Of a DNA stretch of 64,000 bases, positions 22,605 to 36,725 are shown in pieces. A program made the position numbers and the translations under genes. This stretch comes from Neoconidiobolus thromboides FSU 785. Lineage: Eukaryota; Entomophthoromycota; Entomophthoromycetes; Entomophthorales; Neoconidiobolaceae. The notes under the pieces are model-generated. The model searched no databases. It saw nothing but the letters and a program-made list of their open reading frames with translations, and had not been told where the DNA came from. The number at the start of each line of letters is the position of its first letter. Within the stretch, counting starts at the first letter, position 1. Location of the stretch: the NCBI GenBank assembly GCA_025603075.1, contig MU626347.1, positions 19,492-83,491 on the forward strand. The letters run 5' to 3'.

Positions 22605-25223
22605 AGGTTGATTTGAATTATATGTACTCCTTTTTGCTGAAATTAATCTAAATTTTAATAGAAACAGATTTTAACTAAATTTTAATTTAAAAAATTAGTT
22701 TGGAGGTTTATTGGTTATTATTAAAATTAAAATTAATACGAATTTCACAATAAAGTAGAAGAATTTTTCTCAGGTATTCTTTGAAATCTCAATATCCCAT
22801 AAAGATTCAAAATCCTTATTAAAAGGAGTAAAATTGGTATTTATTAAAGTTCTTTTTATTAATGTATTTAATTTTCAGTTCTTTACTTTAAACAGAATAT
22901 ACGCTTAAATAAAAAATAATAAGGGATAAAAATAAAAGTCATCTAGAACTATTAAAAATTATAAATTTTTATCAAAAAAAATAATTGCTATATAATTAAA
23001 AACTAATTCTTTATCAAAAAGGAAAGGGATATTATTTTTGATTATCCAATCAATGTTTGAATTAAAAATAACTTAAGTTTTAATAATCTGATCAATATGT
23101 ACTAAGTTATTTGAAATTTTAAAATACAAAATTATAACTTTTATAATTATAAGTTTTTTAAATTTACTATATCTACTGACTATTTCTTAGCTTTTATATT
23201 AGTTAACATATTTATAATAAAGTACCTTTAATTAAAATTCAGACTGAAAATTATAATATAAAGTTTATAAACTAATCAACTTTACTTTGTTGCTAATAAA
23301 AAGAATAGCATCATTCATATTATATATGCTTAAAATAGTTCTCTTTTATTAGATTATTAAATGATAAAATAAAACCAATTTATACTATAACGAAATTAAA
23401 AGCAATAAAAACAATATCAATACAACTATTATGATTTATAATATAGATATTAAAAGTTAATTGAGAAAAATAAAAATTATTAATTTTATGCAAACTTGCA
23501 CTAAACAATATCATATAATAGAATAAATTAACTTATTTCCCATTTGTTGTGAGTTTTTGAGTTGAAATAGATATAAATAATTTATCAAAATCTTTGGTTT
23601 ATATAATACTTTATAGACACTGTTAGCTATTTTATTTTACTTTATACCTTTATTCAATGATCTGGTTGTTTTTACCTGATAGTTGTAAATGAAATGATAC
23701 CATAATTTAACAAAATTACATAACTATATTTTGTAACTTGTTGTCCTCAACATAGTTAATTTTGGAGTCAAACTTTTTACATTCAGATCCTTATTAGACT
23801 CCCAGTTTATTGATAAATTCGATCATGCTACCACTTGCATTGCCTTAAAATAAGATACCCTTTGACTAGTTTGAGGAGACTATATTGTAATAGTTAAATG
23901 AATTATCTTAAAGCCATCATAAAGCTTTTTACTTTTATAGTTTTTATATAATGAAGACAAATAAGTAAAATAGTACTATCAGATAAGCTTTTGCAAAGTG
24001 AAAACTAGAAAATAAGTTAAGAAACGCTAATTTTAAAAAGGCGCTAAATCTCATATAGAATCTAAAAACGTCTTATAGCTATTTGTTTTTAAAAGATATG
24101 TGTAATCCATTACAATATATATTATTTATTTATACCACCTTGATTATACAATAAATAAAATGAACTCCTTTTAAAACAACAACTTTACCTTCTCTTTTGT
24201 AACCTAAACCAATGTTGTAATTATAGTTAAAGTATAGTGATTATCAAATTAAAGATTCTATTTTTATTTTTATTTTTACCTAATATTATGAATATTAAAA
24301 TTAGATCGTCCACAATCATAAATACTTAATATTGTCGGATTCAACCCCTTTATACAGCTCACCAATACTTTAATTTTTAAGTATTCTTTAACGGCACCAG
24401 AGGAGATTAATGAATAACAAAAAGATAATAATAAAATTATAGATAGCTTTGAATTACTCATCTACTTTTAAGTAAAGGTTTACTTTGGCTTTGAAGTAGA
24501 TGTCTCACTACTTACAATGGATATACCATCATCAAAGTCATTTAATCGACCCCTACCTCAATCAATCTATTTTTTATATGTTCGTGTTTAAATCTTTGTT
24601 TTTGAAAAATTCGATTAACTAACAAATGCTCCTAAAAATCTTATCTTTCCTATAGTAACAACTTCCTTAATACTAACTAAATATTTTTTACCTGGTTTAT
24701 TGAATCTTTTAGCTTAATTGTTTTATCTCCCTTACCAATTACCACACTTTATCTTTTAATACTCTATGTTATACCATCCACTCTTCTTCCCCATCTTTTT
24801 TAAAATTTATACTTGTAAATCTCAAGCGTATAATAGCTTATTTCTATGTTCCAAATTAAATAGCATCGTCACTGAAATTATATATATTTGATCTTAATGA
24901 TCGTTTAGAAATAAACTAGACTAATCTAAGCCAATAAAATAACTATAAGGAGTAGATGAGCTTCTTGTACCTTAGCTTTAATGTTATTAGTTGCTAGCTT
25001 TATATTACAGATAAGTTAATGTTAAAGGAGATTGATATTTCTACTATCTATAAACAAAATGTATTAATTGATCAAATTATCTTATTGAATTATTAATGTA
25101 TAATCTATATTTAAAGAACGGTAGCTATACCTAAAATTAAACTTAATAATAATTGTTAAAAAATATTTATACATTTATTTAGCAAGCTTGATTATATTCA
25201 TAAAATCTTAAATAAATCTTTAA
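22605..25223. other. Long AT-rich gap
   Basis: About 2.6 kb with no convincing gene. A short frame with a signal-peptide-like start (24276-24461) is listed separately. No MITE and no RNA gene was seen. Confidence 0.5.
24276..24461 (-). CDS. Possible small secreted protein, incomplete model
   Basis: 61 aa starting MSNSKLSIILLLSFCYSLISSG, a credible signal peptide, followed by two further cysteines (VSCIKGLN, YDCGRSN). The frame ends at a GTAAAA donor-like site. A nearby frame downstream (GLGYKREGKVVVLKG) also looks coding but I could not connect it in phase. Treat as tentative. Confidence 0.25.
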   Translation of the reverse strand: MSNSKLSIILLLSFCYSLISSGAVKEYLKIKVLVSCIKGLNPTILSIYDCGRSNFNIHNIR

Positions 25224-25639
25224 TTAAATTTCAAGGTTACGTTCATGGCTTGCAGTTCCAGGGCCAATTAGTTCTCCTTCTTCAAGGATACGACGAACAG
25301 CATCATCTTCATTATTTCTTTCCAACACATTACTATTACTTTGATTAAAACCTGTTGTCAAATAAAGCAGATAACTATATTACCTTATTGTTTGTTTGGA
25401 AGCAGTGGAAGCAAGGCCAGTATGGCTACCGGTATCTGTATCAAAAATTTGGAAAGCTAATAAAAGAGATTAATAAAAGATAACATTTTACACAAAAGAA
25501 ACTTACAATCAACAACCTCAACCAATGGGATAGATTTGTCTGACTTCCATTTCTTATAGATTTGAGGATCAGCAATAAATACGAATAAATCTTTATCGTG
25601 TTCAGATTTAAATACAACTTTATGAGCGCTATTGGACAT
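25224..25639 (-). CDS. SBDS-domain protein, Rtc3/YHR087W-like
   Basis: Three exons join to about 105 residues. Exon 1 (MSNSAHKVVFKSEHDKDLFV..) and the join VEVVD-SFQIFDTDTG match the small single-domain SBDS (Shwachman-Bodian-Diamond) proteins of fungi. Those proteins have F-x-G-x-x-DLIVF.., SEVVE-x-FEVF.. and a C-terminal segment ending with a long helix. Here the C-terminus is RRILEEGELIGPG, then TASHERNLEI. The intron between exons 2 and 3 spans the acceptor choice at CAAAG, which keeps the frame (SNSNVLERNNEDDAV). The yeast protein is linked to RNA metabolism and stress. The role here is inferred from family only. It faces CPSF2 across a 900-bp spacer. Confidence 0.75.
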
Positions 25640-26539
25640 TTTATTCTTATTTTTATTTTATAATTTAATTTAGTTGCTTTTCATTCTCTTTTATACCTTT
25701 AGATCATGACGTAGTATTTTTTTTTACAATTGGTAAAGAGATGATGTCACAATTTGTTAATAAAAGCATTAACTAACTCCGTGAGTTTTATTTCCTTTTG
25801 AAGTCAAGGCCATATAATTTCAAATTTTTCAATTTTGATTTGATTAATGATAAATTTATCAATTATTTCATAATTATCTCTATTCTAATGATATTATTCG
25901 ATTTGTCAATGTAAACCTAAAAGACATCAATTTACTACGTTTTTTAGAAAATGTTGAATCATTTAAAAAACTATTTAGTACTACATAGTAAAAAGCATAA
26001 TTTATAAATAGATTCTTTTTTAATTTAATAAATGTAATCTACTACCTGGTGTTACTATGATAACCTTTTTATTTATTACTTTAATTTTCAAAATAAATTA
26101 CTATTTAAGTTTTAATTACGTTTTAAAAAATAATTATTTATTTATTTTTAATTTAATAAATACTATTGTTTCAATAAAATGATACGGTTTTCAATTTCCT
26201 TTAAAAAATTAATGAAAATAAAAAATTGAAGTTGTATTAAAAAATCCATATGGGGATGTATTTTTGTATTTAAGAATTTTACTAACAATTTTTCCGTTCA
26301 GATAATACTTAAAAGATGGAAAAAGTAATGAAGCCAAAAAAGACATCCTCATATTTTAAATTTGTCATGTTGACTATAATAATTTCACTTTAAAATATCT
26401 TACAAAATTATTTTGAAATATAATTTTATTTTTATTTTAAACTTACTATTGTATTCTTTTTGTTCTATCTGTTATTTTTTTGAATTTTTTTTTCTAAACT
26501 TTCATTTTTAATTAATTTTAATCGAATTTTGATTTTATA
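25640..26539. other. Divergent promoter region with one MITE
   Basis: Spacer between the Rtc3-like gene and CPSF2. MITE copy G occupies 26249-26353, about 190 bp before the CPSF2 start. Nothing else is recognised. Confidence 0.5.
26249..26353 (-). mobile_element. MITE copy G
   Basis: Starts TATGGGGATG and ends CATCCTCATA with TA on both sides. It is inverted relative to the reference and closely similar over its length. Confidence 0.85.
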
Positions 26540-27728
26540 ATGAGTAGTGTAATTAAATTTATACCCATATTAGATGATGAAGTTAGTGGAGCAGTATGCT
26601 ATTTATTACAATTAGATGAAATCAATATATTATTAGATTGTGGTGCTGTTACTGAATGGACTGAGGAAATATTTCAAAGGATTGAAAGGTAAACAAAAAA
26701 CAATGGTATAAATCTATTTAGCTTAACTATTTATCTCTTTTAGTTATTGTACTACAATAGATTTATTATTATTAAGCCATTCGGATATGTTACATATGGG
26801 AGCATTTATCGATGTATATTTACGCTATAAAGAAAATATCAAAATCTATTCCACTATACCAATACAAAATCTGGGCAAAGTATCTATATTGGATTATAAA
26901 AATCAAAAGTTTAGTCAAAAGAGTAATTTAGAACAGATCAATTTTACAAAAGAACAATTCCCTTTCTGGTCTAATAAAATTATATTTGAAGCTACAGAAG
27001 CTATCAATACTTTAAGATATTCCCAACCTACTAGACTTAGTGGTAATTTACTTTACTTTTTATTTTTATTAAGTTATTTAATATAGAATATTTAAGGTAA
27101 ATGTAGTGGAGTTAGTATTACTGCTTATGGAGCAGGTCACTCAATTGGCGGTGCTGTTTGGCAAATAACTAATGCAACGGATGTTATTGTATATGCTCCT
27201 GATTTCAATCATCGTAAAGAAAGGTAATAAATAATAATAATAATAATAGTAATAATAATAATATATAAAATAGACATTTAAATGGTACTGTTTTATTAAC
27301 TAATGGCGCTATTTTGGATTCATTATATCGACCATCTTTATTTATTTCTGGTGCAAATTCAAGTCATCCTATTTTATCTTCTCGTAAAAATATCGAACAA
27401 CAACTATTAAGTAAGATTAATTATATATAATATGATACAATATTAATGTAATTTATAATTATTATTATGAATTTAATTAGCTAATATAAGGGATATTTTA
27501 AATAAAAAAGGAACAGTATTAATACCAACGGATAGTTCAAGTAGAGTGTTAGAATTAATTTATTTATTGGAACAATTGTTTATTGAAAACGATTTACATT
27601 CACCAATTATATTCTTAAATTCATGTGCATCAACTACATTAAAATATGCCATGTCTATTTTAGAATGGATGGGTGGTAATATTGTTGAACAATTTGGTAT
27701 TACAAGAGAAAATCCATTTGATTTTAGG

Positions 27729-27771
<43 letters not shown>

Positions 27772-28942
27772 AATAAATATTATATAGAAAAAGTAATACA
27801 ATTAAAATAGTACATAAAATAGAAGAAGCAAATACATTTAATGAACCTAAAGTAATATTAGCTTCATTAGATTTTTTCAATGAATTATTTAATCAATTAG
27901 CAAATGACCCAATCAATTCTATTATTATTACAGATCATGCATTACCTAATTCATTAGTTAAAGAATTACATCAACTTATTAAAAATAAAGGTCAACAAAT
28001 TACTTCCGATGTAGTTATTTATCAAAATGTTAATGAGTTTTTAGATATCAAAGTAAGAATTTATAATAATACAACTATATAATTATATAAGTAATAATTT
28101 TGATTTCTATTAGATAAATAAAAAAGTGTTACTAGAGGGTAGTGAATTAGCAATATTTCGACAATTTAAAGAACAAAGAATACAAAAAGAAGCAGAAGCA
28201 GCAGCAATTTTATCAAGAAATAAACATTTAATGGAAAAAGATGATAGCGATGATGATTCAGATAATGATGATTTAGAACTAGATTTAAAAGAATTATTAT
28301 CAAGACAATATGATATTTATGTTAAAGAAAATTCAAAATTAATTCAAGGTTATTTCAAAAGTGGTAGTAATCATCGTATGTATCCATACATTGAAAAAAA
28401 AAGAAAATTTGATGATTATGGAGAAGAAATTATTAAAGAAAATTATTTAACTAAATTGGAACAATTAAATTTAAAAAAAGAAAAATATCAAAATAACAGT
28501 TTAATTGAAGAAAGTGAAAATGTTATTGAAGATATTAATAATATTAAATTTATTGTCAATCCTATTAAAATAATAACAACTCAAATTAGGTATAATATTA
28601 AATGTCAATTAAATTATATTGCTATTGAAGGAAAATCAGATACAAAATCAGTAAGAAATATATTAAAAATTATGAATCCTAGAAAATTAGTAAGTATTAT
28701 CATCAATTATATATTAATTATGTATTGACTACTGTTATGTTATTTTTAGGTTTTAATTAATGGAAATAAGAACACTATTAATGAGTTAAAACAAACATTT
28801 ATAAAAGACAAAATGGATGCTAATGCTCAAGTATTTGCACCACATATTGGAGAATGTTTAATGTTAGGAAGTTCAAATAAAACATTAGATCTAAAATTAA
28901 GTGACGAGCTTATAAGAAGTATTAAATTCTACAAAGTAAGTT

Positions 28943-28977
<35 letters not shown>

Positions 28978-29369
28978 TTGTTTTTTATATAGTATCAAGA
29001 TTTTGAAGTTGGAAAAATCCAAGGGATTATTCAAGTATTAAAGAATGAAACTTCATCAAATTTATTATTAAATAAGAATGAAGATGCAATTAGTACAAAA
29101 CCTATAATGATTGGAGATATTAAATTTACTGAATTAAGAACTGTATTTCATTCCAATGGCTTTATTACCGAATTTTTAAATGATGGCTCATTAAAAGTCA
29201 ATCAAAATTTAATTATTAAAAAGGTAATATAGAATGACAATAATATATTTATATTTATATTTATATTTTATATTAGGATTCCAATGGTAATATTCGTTTA
29301 GATGGTAAACTTTGTAAAGATTATTATTTAGTACGTTCTATTCTTTATAATGCTTTAGCTGTACTTTAA
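26540..29369 (+). CDS. Cleavage and polyadenylation factor subunit CPSF2 (Cft2/CPSF100)
   Basis: About ten exons with (TAA)n-bearing introns. The start [20 protein letters not shown] and [14 protein letters not shown] match the metallo-beta-lactamase/beta-CASP subunit of the pre-mRNA 3'-end processing complex. The zinc motif HxHxDH is replaced by SHSDMLH, as in the inactive CPSF100 subunit rather than the nuclease CPSF73. Other landmarks are [25 protein letters not shown], an acidic insert ([15 protein letters not shown]) and [15 protein letters not shown], a typical CPSF2 signature. The C-terminal domain continues through [15 protein letters not shown] to a final AVL. It partners CPSF73 and symplekin in the nucleus. 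Confidence 0.88.
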
Positions 29370-29505
29370 TAAAATTTAATAAAATTGTTCTTACTAAATT
29401 TAGTAAATAATAACATTATTCATTAATTAATTCAAAGACATTGTTTAATATAAATAATTAGAATAATGACTTATTTTTAATTGTTTTATTTTTATTTTAT
29501 TTGAT

Positions 29506-30475
29506 ATGAAATATACAACCTTGTTATTTATTTTATCTACTTTAATTAATAACATATACGCTATAAATATTAATTTTCATTTTGGTAAATTTTATTTTAA
29601 TATTAGTTCAATATAAATAATATCATTAATAAGGCATACGAAACAATCCCATTTCTTGGATAGAAATAGTAATTGGTATTTGCTTTATTGTATTTGGTAT
29701 ATTATTGTTACTGTTCTCTTTTAAATTATTGAGATTTATCTATGGGTTTAGTGGTTCTTTATTAGGAGGTAAATAAGTTTTATTTTTCATAGCAATAATA
29801 TATATGTTAATAAAATATTTAGTATTATTAGTATGGTCCATAGCTAACGCATGTCAATCTTATTCTAAATGGACAAAAACATCAACTTACGTTATTATTT
29901 CGTTTTTAATCTTATTTTCAATTCTATTCATAATATTAGCAACAAAATTTATTCGAGTTGGCGCTTCCTTCTTAAGTTTTAACTTAGGTTTATTTATAAG
30001 TATGATAATCTTCCAATATATCAAAATAACATCTATTATACGAGTATGCAGTACAATTGGAATAGGACTATTGTTTTCAATAATACAATTTATATTTTAT
30101 AATAGATTACCAAAGTTGCCAATTTTTACTAGTAGCTTTTTAGGTAGCTTATTTATATCTAGTGGTTTAGATTGTATTGCAAGACAAAAGTTTTCAACTT
30201 ATTTAAATTATTTAAAAGATATTACTTACAATTCAAATAATAATGAGATTATTAAACCTACTTTTGAAACTAGTTTGTTATTTATACTCATCCCCTCGAT
30301 TGCTATTGCCGGTTATTATATTCAATTTAAGTACATAAATACTCAACAAGAACCTTTAACTATGGTTCCTAATCCTTATATAACATCGAATCCTCAAGAA
30401 GAAGAAGACCCTTTAATACAGTCCAATTTAAGTAATCGAACAGAATTAAATCAAACTCAAATAACTCAAGCTTAA
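29506..30475 (+). CDS. TMEM198-like multispanning membrane protein (DUF4203)
   Basis: Three exons join to about 277 aa. A signal-like start (MKYTTLLFILSTLINNIYA) is followed by seven or so hydrophobic segments, including WIEIVIGICFIVFGILLLL, YVIISFLILFSILFIILA and GASFLSFNLGLFISMIIF. The arrangement and the GxSxxxG-like glycines in FIYGFSGSLLG fit the TMEM198/DUF4203 family of fungal membrane proteins. The tail is cytosol-like and polar (QEEEDPLIQSN). Function is unknown for most of this family. It ends 56 bp from the stop of the convergent ene-reductase. Confidence 0.65.
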
Positions 30476-30531
30476 TAATAAAATGAATAAATTATTAATA
30501 GATTATATCTTATTTGTTTATTTAAATATAT

Positions 30532-31883
<1,352 letters not shown>

Positions 31884-32895
31884 ATTGTTGTTTTAATATT
31901 ATTTTAATTTTTCAACATATTTTTGGTTCTTTTTATACGTTTTTAAAAGCAAAATATTAACTATACAGATATTGTTTTTCGCATTATATTTTTGAATATT
32001 TTAGATAACATAATATTTGTTAAATGTCTTTAATTTTAATTGAAATATTTTTCTAAATTTAATTGTACGCTTTCCAAATTTGGGTCTATTTTTATTTAAA
32101 AAAATAAAAATAAATATTGATAATTAACAATAACCAATCATCACAGTTTAGCATAAAGATTTATTATATCCATTTTTATGTATTAGTAATGGTATTCAAT
32201 CGTTTGCGTTAGTTTCGTTTATGTATTAGTAATTATAATAGATATTTTAATATAGTTATTTATATGTATTAGTAATATTAATGAGTGATTTAGCAAAAAA
32301 TTTAAATTCAAAATGAGTCTTATGGTGCTTGTTTAATAAAGAGTGATAAAAAGAGAGTTAGTGAAATGAATTGGAATGAAGAAGAGTCCTTGAATCGAGA
32401 CAGGATACCAGATGAGATAGAGAGAATGGCATTTAAGAAGAAAAGAAAAAAAGTATTATTAAGAGGGACAACAAGAGGCTGTTTGAGATAAAATATGATT
32501 ATTTTTATATATAAAAATTTAAAGGTCTGGTTAACTTTAAAATAACAAATTGTGGATCTAGTTTTTTATAGATGGTTCCAGAATTAAGAAAAAATAAACT
32601 ACTGTAGAATACCCTTTCACAACTTCTAATATCTGTAATAAATAAAACTAAAGGGGAGTAGGGATTAGGTCTAAACAAATCTTATTATTAATAATAACTA
32701 ATACTATACAAGACAACAAAAGCAATAATATTAAATTTTAGTTTACTTCTATCACTATTGTTAGTACGATATTTGCTTTTCTATACATGCTAATTGATAT
32801 ACTACTTGAGTATAATAACTGATTATTTAGACTTTATTAATTTTAAGTAGTAATAATGATAAGCAATAAAAACCATTATAATAAAAATAAAAGAT
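31884..32895. other. Intergenic with one orphan open frame
   Basis: Spacer between the two minus-strand genes. A coding-like frame at 32306-32491 is listed separately. Otherwise AT-rich. Confidence 0.5.
32306..32491 (+). pseudogene. Orphan coding-like patch
   Basis: An open frame of about 60 codons, closed upstream by TAA, reads IQNESYGACLIKSDKKRVSE and then NWNEEESLNRDRIPDEIER, ending in a Lys/Arg-rich tail (KKKRKKVLLRG). A possible internal start is at 32366. There is no recognised family and no splice context. It could be a small basic protein or a relic. Confidence 0.25.
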
Positions 32896-34875
32896 TTAAT
32901 TAATAAGTTTTTCAGAATTATTCACTTTCTCCCATTCTCTCTTTTTTAAAAGAAACTTTTGAACCTTTCCGGTGCTATAAAGAATAAACATAAATAAATC
33001 AAAAAAATCAAAAAAAGCAAAAATTACCCAGTCTTAGGCAACTCCTTTAAAAATTCGACCTTAGTAGGACATTTAAATTTTCCAAGTCTATCATGAGAAT
33101 ATTTAATAATCTGATTAGCTAATTCATCGGTTGGTTCATGGTTTTGTTTAAGTACAATAAATGCTTTAGGTGTTTCTCCCCATTTTTCATGAGGTGAAGC
33201 AACAATCGCAATTTCCAAAATAGCTGGATGATGGGCCATCGCTTTTTCTACTTCAATTGAAGATATGTTTTCTCCTCCACTAATTATTATATCTTTACTG
33301 CGATCTTTTAAATTAATATAACCATCCGCTTCAACAACTGCTATATCACCAGTATGGAACCATCCCCCTTTAAACGCTTTATTTGTTGCTTCAATATCAT
33401 TATAGTATCCCTATCAATTCAAAATTAAATCATTAACATACAAAGTTGTATCTATTTTTTACCTTCATAACCATATTACCACGGAAGACTACCTCTCCAA
33501 TAGTTATTCCATCTTTAGGCACATCTTTCATATTTTCATCAACAACCCTAACTGGGTCAGCTAAAACATAAGAAAAACCTTGCCTTGCTAACAATCTATT
33601 CCTTTCACTTGGTGGTAATTGATTCCAATATTCTTGATTATAACCAATAGTACATGGTCTAATTTAATAATAAAATATAAAATTATAAAAGTAAAAGTAA
33701 ATAAGATTAATTACCCATAAGTTTCAGAAAGTCCATACGAATGTAAGAAACTTAAATTCAATTTGTTCATACCTTCAGCTAACGCTGGTGTAGGGGGTGA
33801 GCCTGCTACCATAGCTACAACTTGTTTTTCTAATCTTTTAGCTTTATTATGATGTATCAAAGAAATTTGTACGGTTGGAGCAGCACAATAATGAGTAACA
33901 TTATGGTGTAAAAATAAGTCCCAAATATGACCAGCGTCTACTTTTTTGATGAGTAAACTTGAGCCTAAAATATTAATTATAAAAATCGACAATATTAATA
34001 ATCAATTGTATTACCTGATACTGCTGCTACAGACCAAGGGAAACACCAACCATTACAGTGGAATAAAGGTAAAGTCCATAAATACTTACTATTTTTATTA
34101 ATACCCATTTCCAAGGTATTATTTAAACAAGCCAATGTAACAGAGCGATAAGTTAACATAACCCCTTTAGGTCTCCCAGTGGTGCCCGAAGTATAACAAA
34201 TAGCAATAGTATCATTTTCTTCATTTGATTCAAATTGGTTCCATTTTAATATGCTTTTATCATTGTCATTTATCATTTTGATTTCTTTTTCAATACTTAA
34301 TTCATTGTCGGTACCATTGATTTCTCCACTTTTAATGCAGGTTAATTCATGTTTAAAATCTTTAATTAAACTTTCATATTCTTCTTCATAAATCAAAAGC
34401 CTAGCACCACAATGTTTAACAATGTAATCAACTTCATTAGCATTTAACCTTGTATTAATAGCTACAATTACAGCATTTAAAGCAGGTATTGAAAAATGAG
34501 CATCGTATAAAATAGGGATATTACGACATAATAAGGCTACTTTATCTCCTTTATTGATTTGATATTTATTTTTTAATAAAGTAGCAAACTTTAATACTCT
34601 CTTTTCCATTTCTAAATAATTATAAGTAATATTCTCATACTCGACTGCTAATGAAGTGGGATTGATTCTAGCACTCCTTTCCAAAAACGGGATTGGGCTT
34701 AATGGAGTATAGTTTACAGGCCTATCTTTATGTTTAAAAGAAACTAGTTGTAAAGATTGAATAAGTATTATAATTTATGATAAAGATTAATTTATTTTGA
34801 TATGTTACCTTCTACTTTATTACTTAATGTTTCTTGTAGTTGTTTTAACCGACGTACAGCTATTTCTTTTGTCAT
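32896..34875 (-). CDS. Acyl-CoA synthetase, AMP-binding (AAE-type)
   Basis: Five or six exons. A short first exon (MTKEIAVRRLKQLQETLSNK) joins to KHKDRPVNYTPLSPIPFLER. Adenylation-domain motifs are in order: P-loop YTSGTTGRPKGVM, LPLFHCNGWCF, HSYGLSETYG, GWFHTGD, DRSKDIIISGGENIS and a C-terminal GKVQKFLLKKR with the catalytic Lys. The pattern is that of plant AAE / fungal short- to medium-chain acid-CoA ligases rather than long-chain FadD types. It activates a carboxylic acid to a CoA thioester through an acyl-AMP. The C-terminus EKLIN is not a peroxisomal SKL signal, so compartment is uncertain. Substrate cannot be read from the sequence. Confidence 0.85.
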
Positions 34876-35647
34876 TTCAAAATTTGTTTAAAAATTCAAA
34901 GTCAATTAATTTTGATTTTTTATCTTTTATATTATCTTCTATCATAGATGGAGTTAGATTCATTGAAATCCAATCATATTAGAGTTTTGTTTCATAAGAA
35001 GCATAATAATGCTAGGTTATATAATTATAGTAAAATACAAGTCAAATAAGGTAGTTTATTCTATTTTTTAAGAAGCAATAAATAATATTTTAAAATGAGT
35101 GATATTTCTAATAGGCTAATAATTAATCGATTGTTTATATTTGGGAATTTTAATTATTTTAATTATTAAGAAATATTTTATTAATAATTTAATGTTAGCC
35201 TATTCTATTATTTAAATACTTTATTATACTTTTTAATTAACATATTATATAGATTAGAAATGCTGTAAATAATTTCAAACTAAATGAAAATTTATTTGAA
35301 AATGGATTAGCATAATAATAATACCTTTACAATAATCAACTTTATAGATTTATAATAAAATTTTATAACATCCATAATATTATCTGTTTCATCCTGTTAA
35401 ATTCAAATTTTATATTCATTTAATAAATTAGGCAAAATAAATTTCATGTTTGTAAATTCATATTGAGTGGTATTTTTGTACGTTTTTTAATTCTTGAATC
35501 CTTTAATATCTAAAACATAACAAGTTATTTATCGATTTGATTAATAAATAGATAAAAAAAATAGAATACTTTATTCAATATTTAATATTATTTCAACTTT
35601 CTGTTATTTTACAAAAGCATTATTTAAATGTAGCATGTCAAAAACAG

Positions 35648-35750
35648 TATAGGGATGTGTTTTTGTGTTTAAGAATTTTAGTAGCAAATTTTCCGCTTAA
35701 ACATGCTTAAAAAATGGAAAAAGTAATAAAGTTAAAAAAACACTATCATA
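35648..35750 (-). mobile_element. MITE copy H
   Basis: Starts TATAGGGATG and ends CACTATCATA, inverted relative to the reference. It pairs with copy I, 203 bp away, in the same arrangement as copies B and C. Confidence 0.8.
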
Positions 35751-35953
35751 TACTAAATCCAACATGTTATAACTTACAAAGTCATAGAAAATAAAAATAT
35801 CAAATAAATCTTTTTTATAATTAAGAATAATATAATTAAGGATTCAATTCTAATGAATAATCATGGGAGCTTCTCAATATCATTTGTCTTTAAAATAATT
35901 AGATTGAATTTCGGTTTAATCTTGATGAGTTTAAAAAAGTTCATTCATCTATA

Positions 35954-36058
35954 TATGGGGATATATTTTTTAGCTTTATCACTTTTTCCATTTTTAAGCG
36001 CTATTTAAGTGGAAAGATTGTTAGTGAAATTCTTAAACAAAAAAAATACATCCCCATA
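35954..36058 (+). mobile_element. MITE copy I
   Basis: Ends TATGGGGATA and CATCCCCATA, with TA flanks. The interior TTTTAAGCGCTATTTAAGT is close to the reference. It is one of the best-preserved copies. Confidence 0.85.
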
Positions 36059-36580
36059 TAATTAAAGTAACTTAATTTCTTATATGATATTTGAAATAAT
36101 GTTGAGAGTTATTTTACTATTTAAGAGTGATCATATAAACTATTAATAAATAAATGGCTTTGTCACTTAAGATATTAAAGAATATAATATAAAATGTACT
36201 TTATAAGTAATAATATTTAAATAAAAATAATATATACATCAATAAAACAAATAAACTATTGAGTTACTATAAGTTTAACAAAATTGATATTTTTTTCAGA
36301 GACTTTTAAATGCCCAGATTTAAGTGTGTTTTATTTAGTTAACTTTAAGTATAAATAGAAAAAAACTGACTCTAATGGTTTGAGATTAAAATTTAGGTTC
36401 TGATGAATCTTTTTAAAAAATTTACTGAAATTAATTTTCGCTTTTAACTTAGATGATATCTTTACGAAGGGGCCAATGGTAATCTTCCCTATATTATTTT
36501 AATTTTTCCAAGTTTCCCTAAAGTTGACCTCAGGAATCTGATAATTTTTTTATATTAAATTAAAGAATATTTTAATATAG

Positions 36581-36677
36581 AAATAAAATAAAATAAAATA
36601 AAAATAAAATAAAATAAAATAAAATAAAATAAAATAAAATAAAATAAAATAAAATAAAATAAAATAAAATAAAAAAG
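36581..36677. repeat. (AAAAT)n microsatellite
   Basis: About nineteen tandem AAAAT units with one single-base interruption near 36600. It lies in the spacer just beyond the 3' end of the Nop12-like gene. Confidence 0.95.
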
Positions 36678-36725
36678 TATATATAAAAAAAGTCTATAGT
36701 TTTATTTAATCCTTATTAAAAATTA

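Larger units (their letters stand above)
34876..36725. other. Gene-free stretch with two MITEs and (AAAAT)n
   Basis: Holds MITE copies H and I (35648-35750, 35954-36058) and a pentanucleotide run at 36581-36677. No gene is recognised. Confidence 0.6.
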
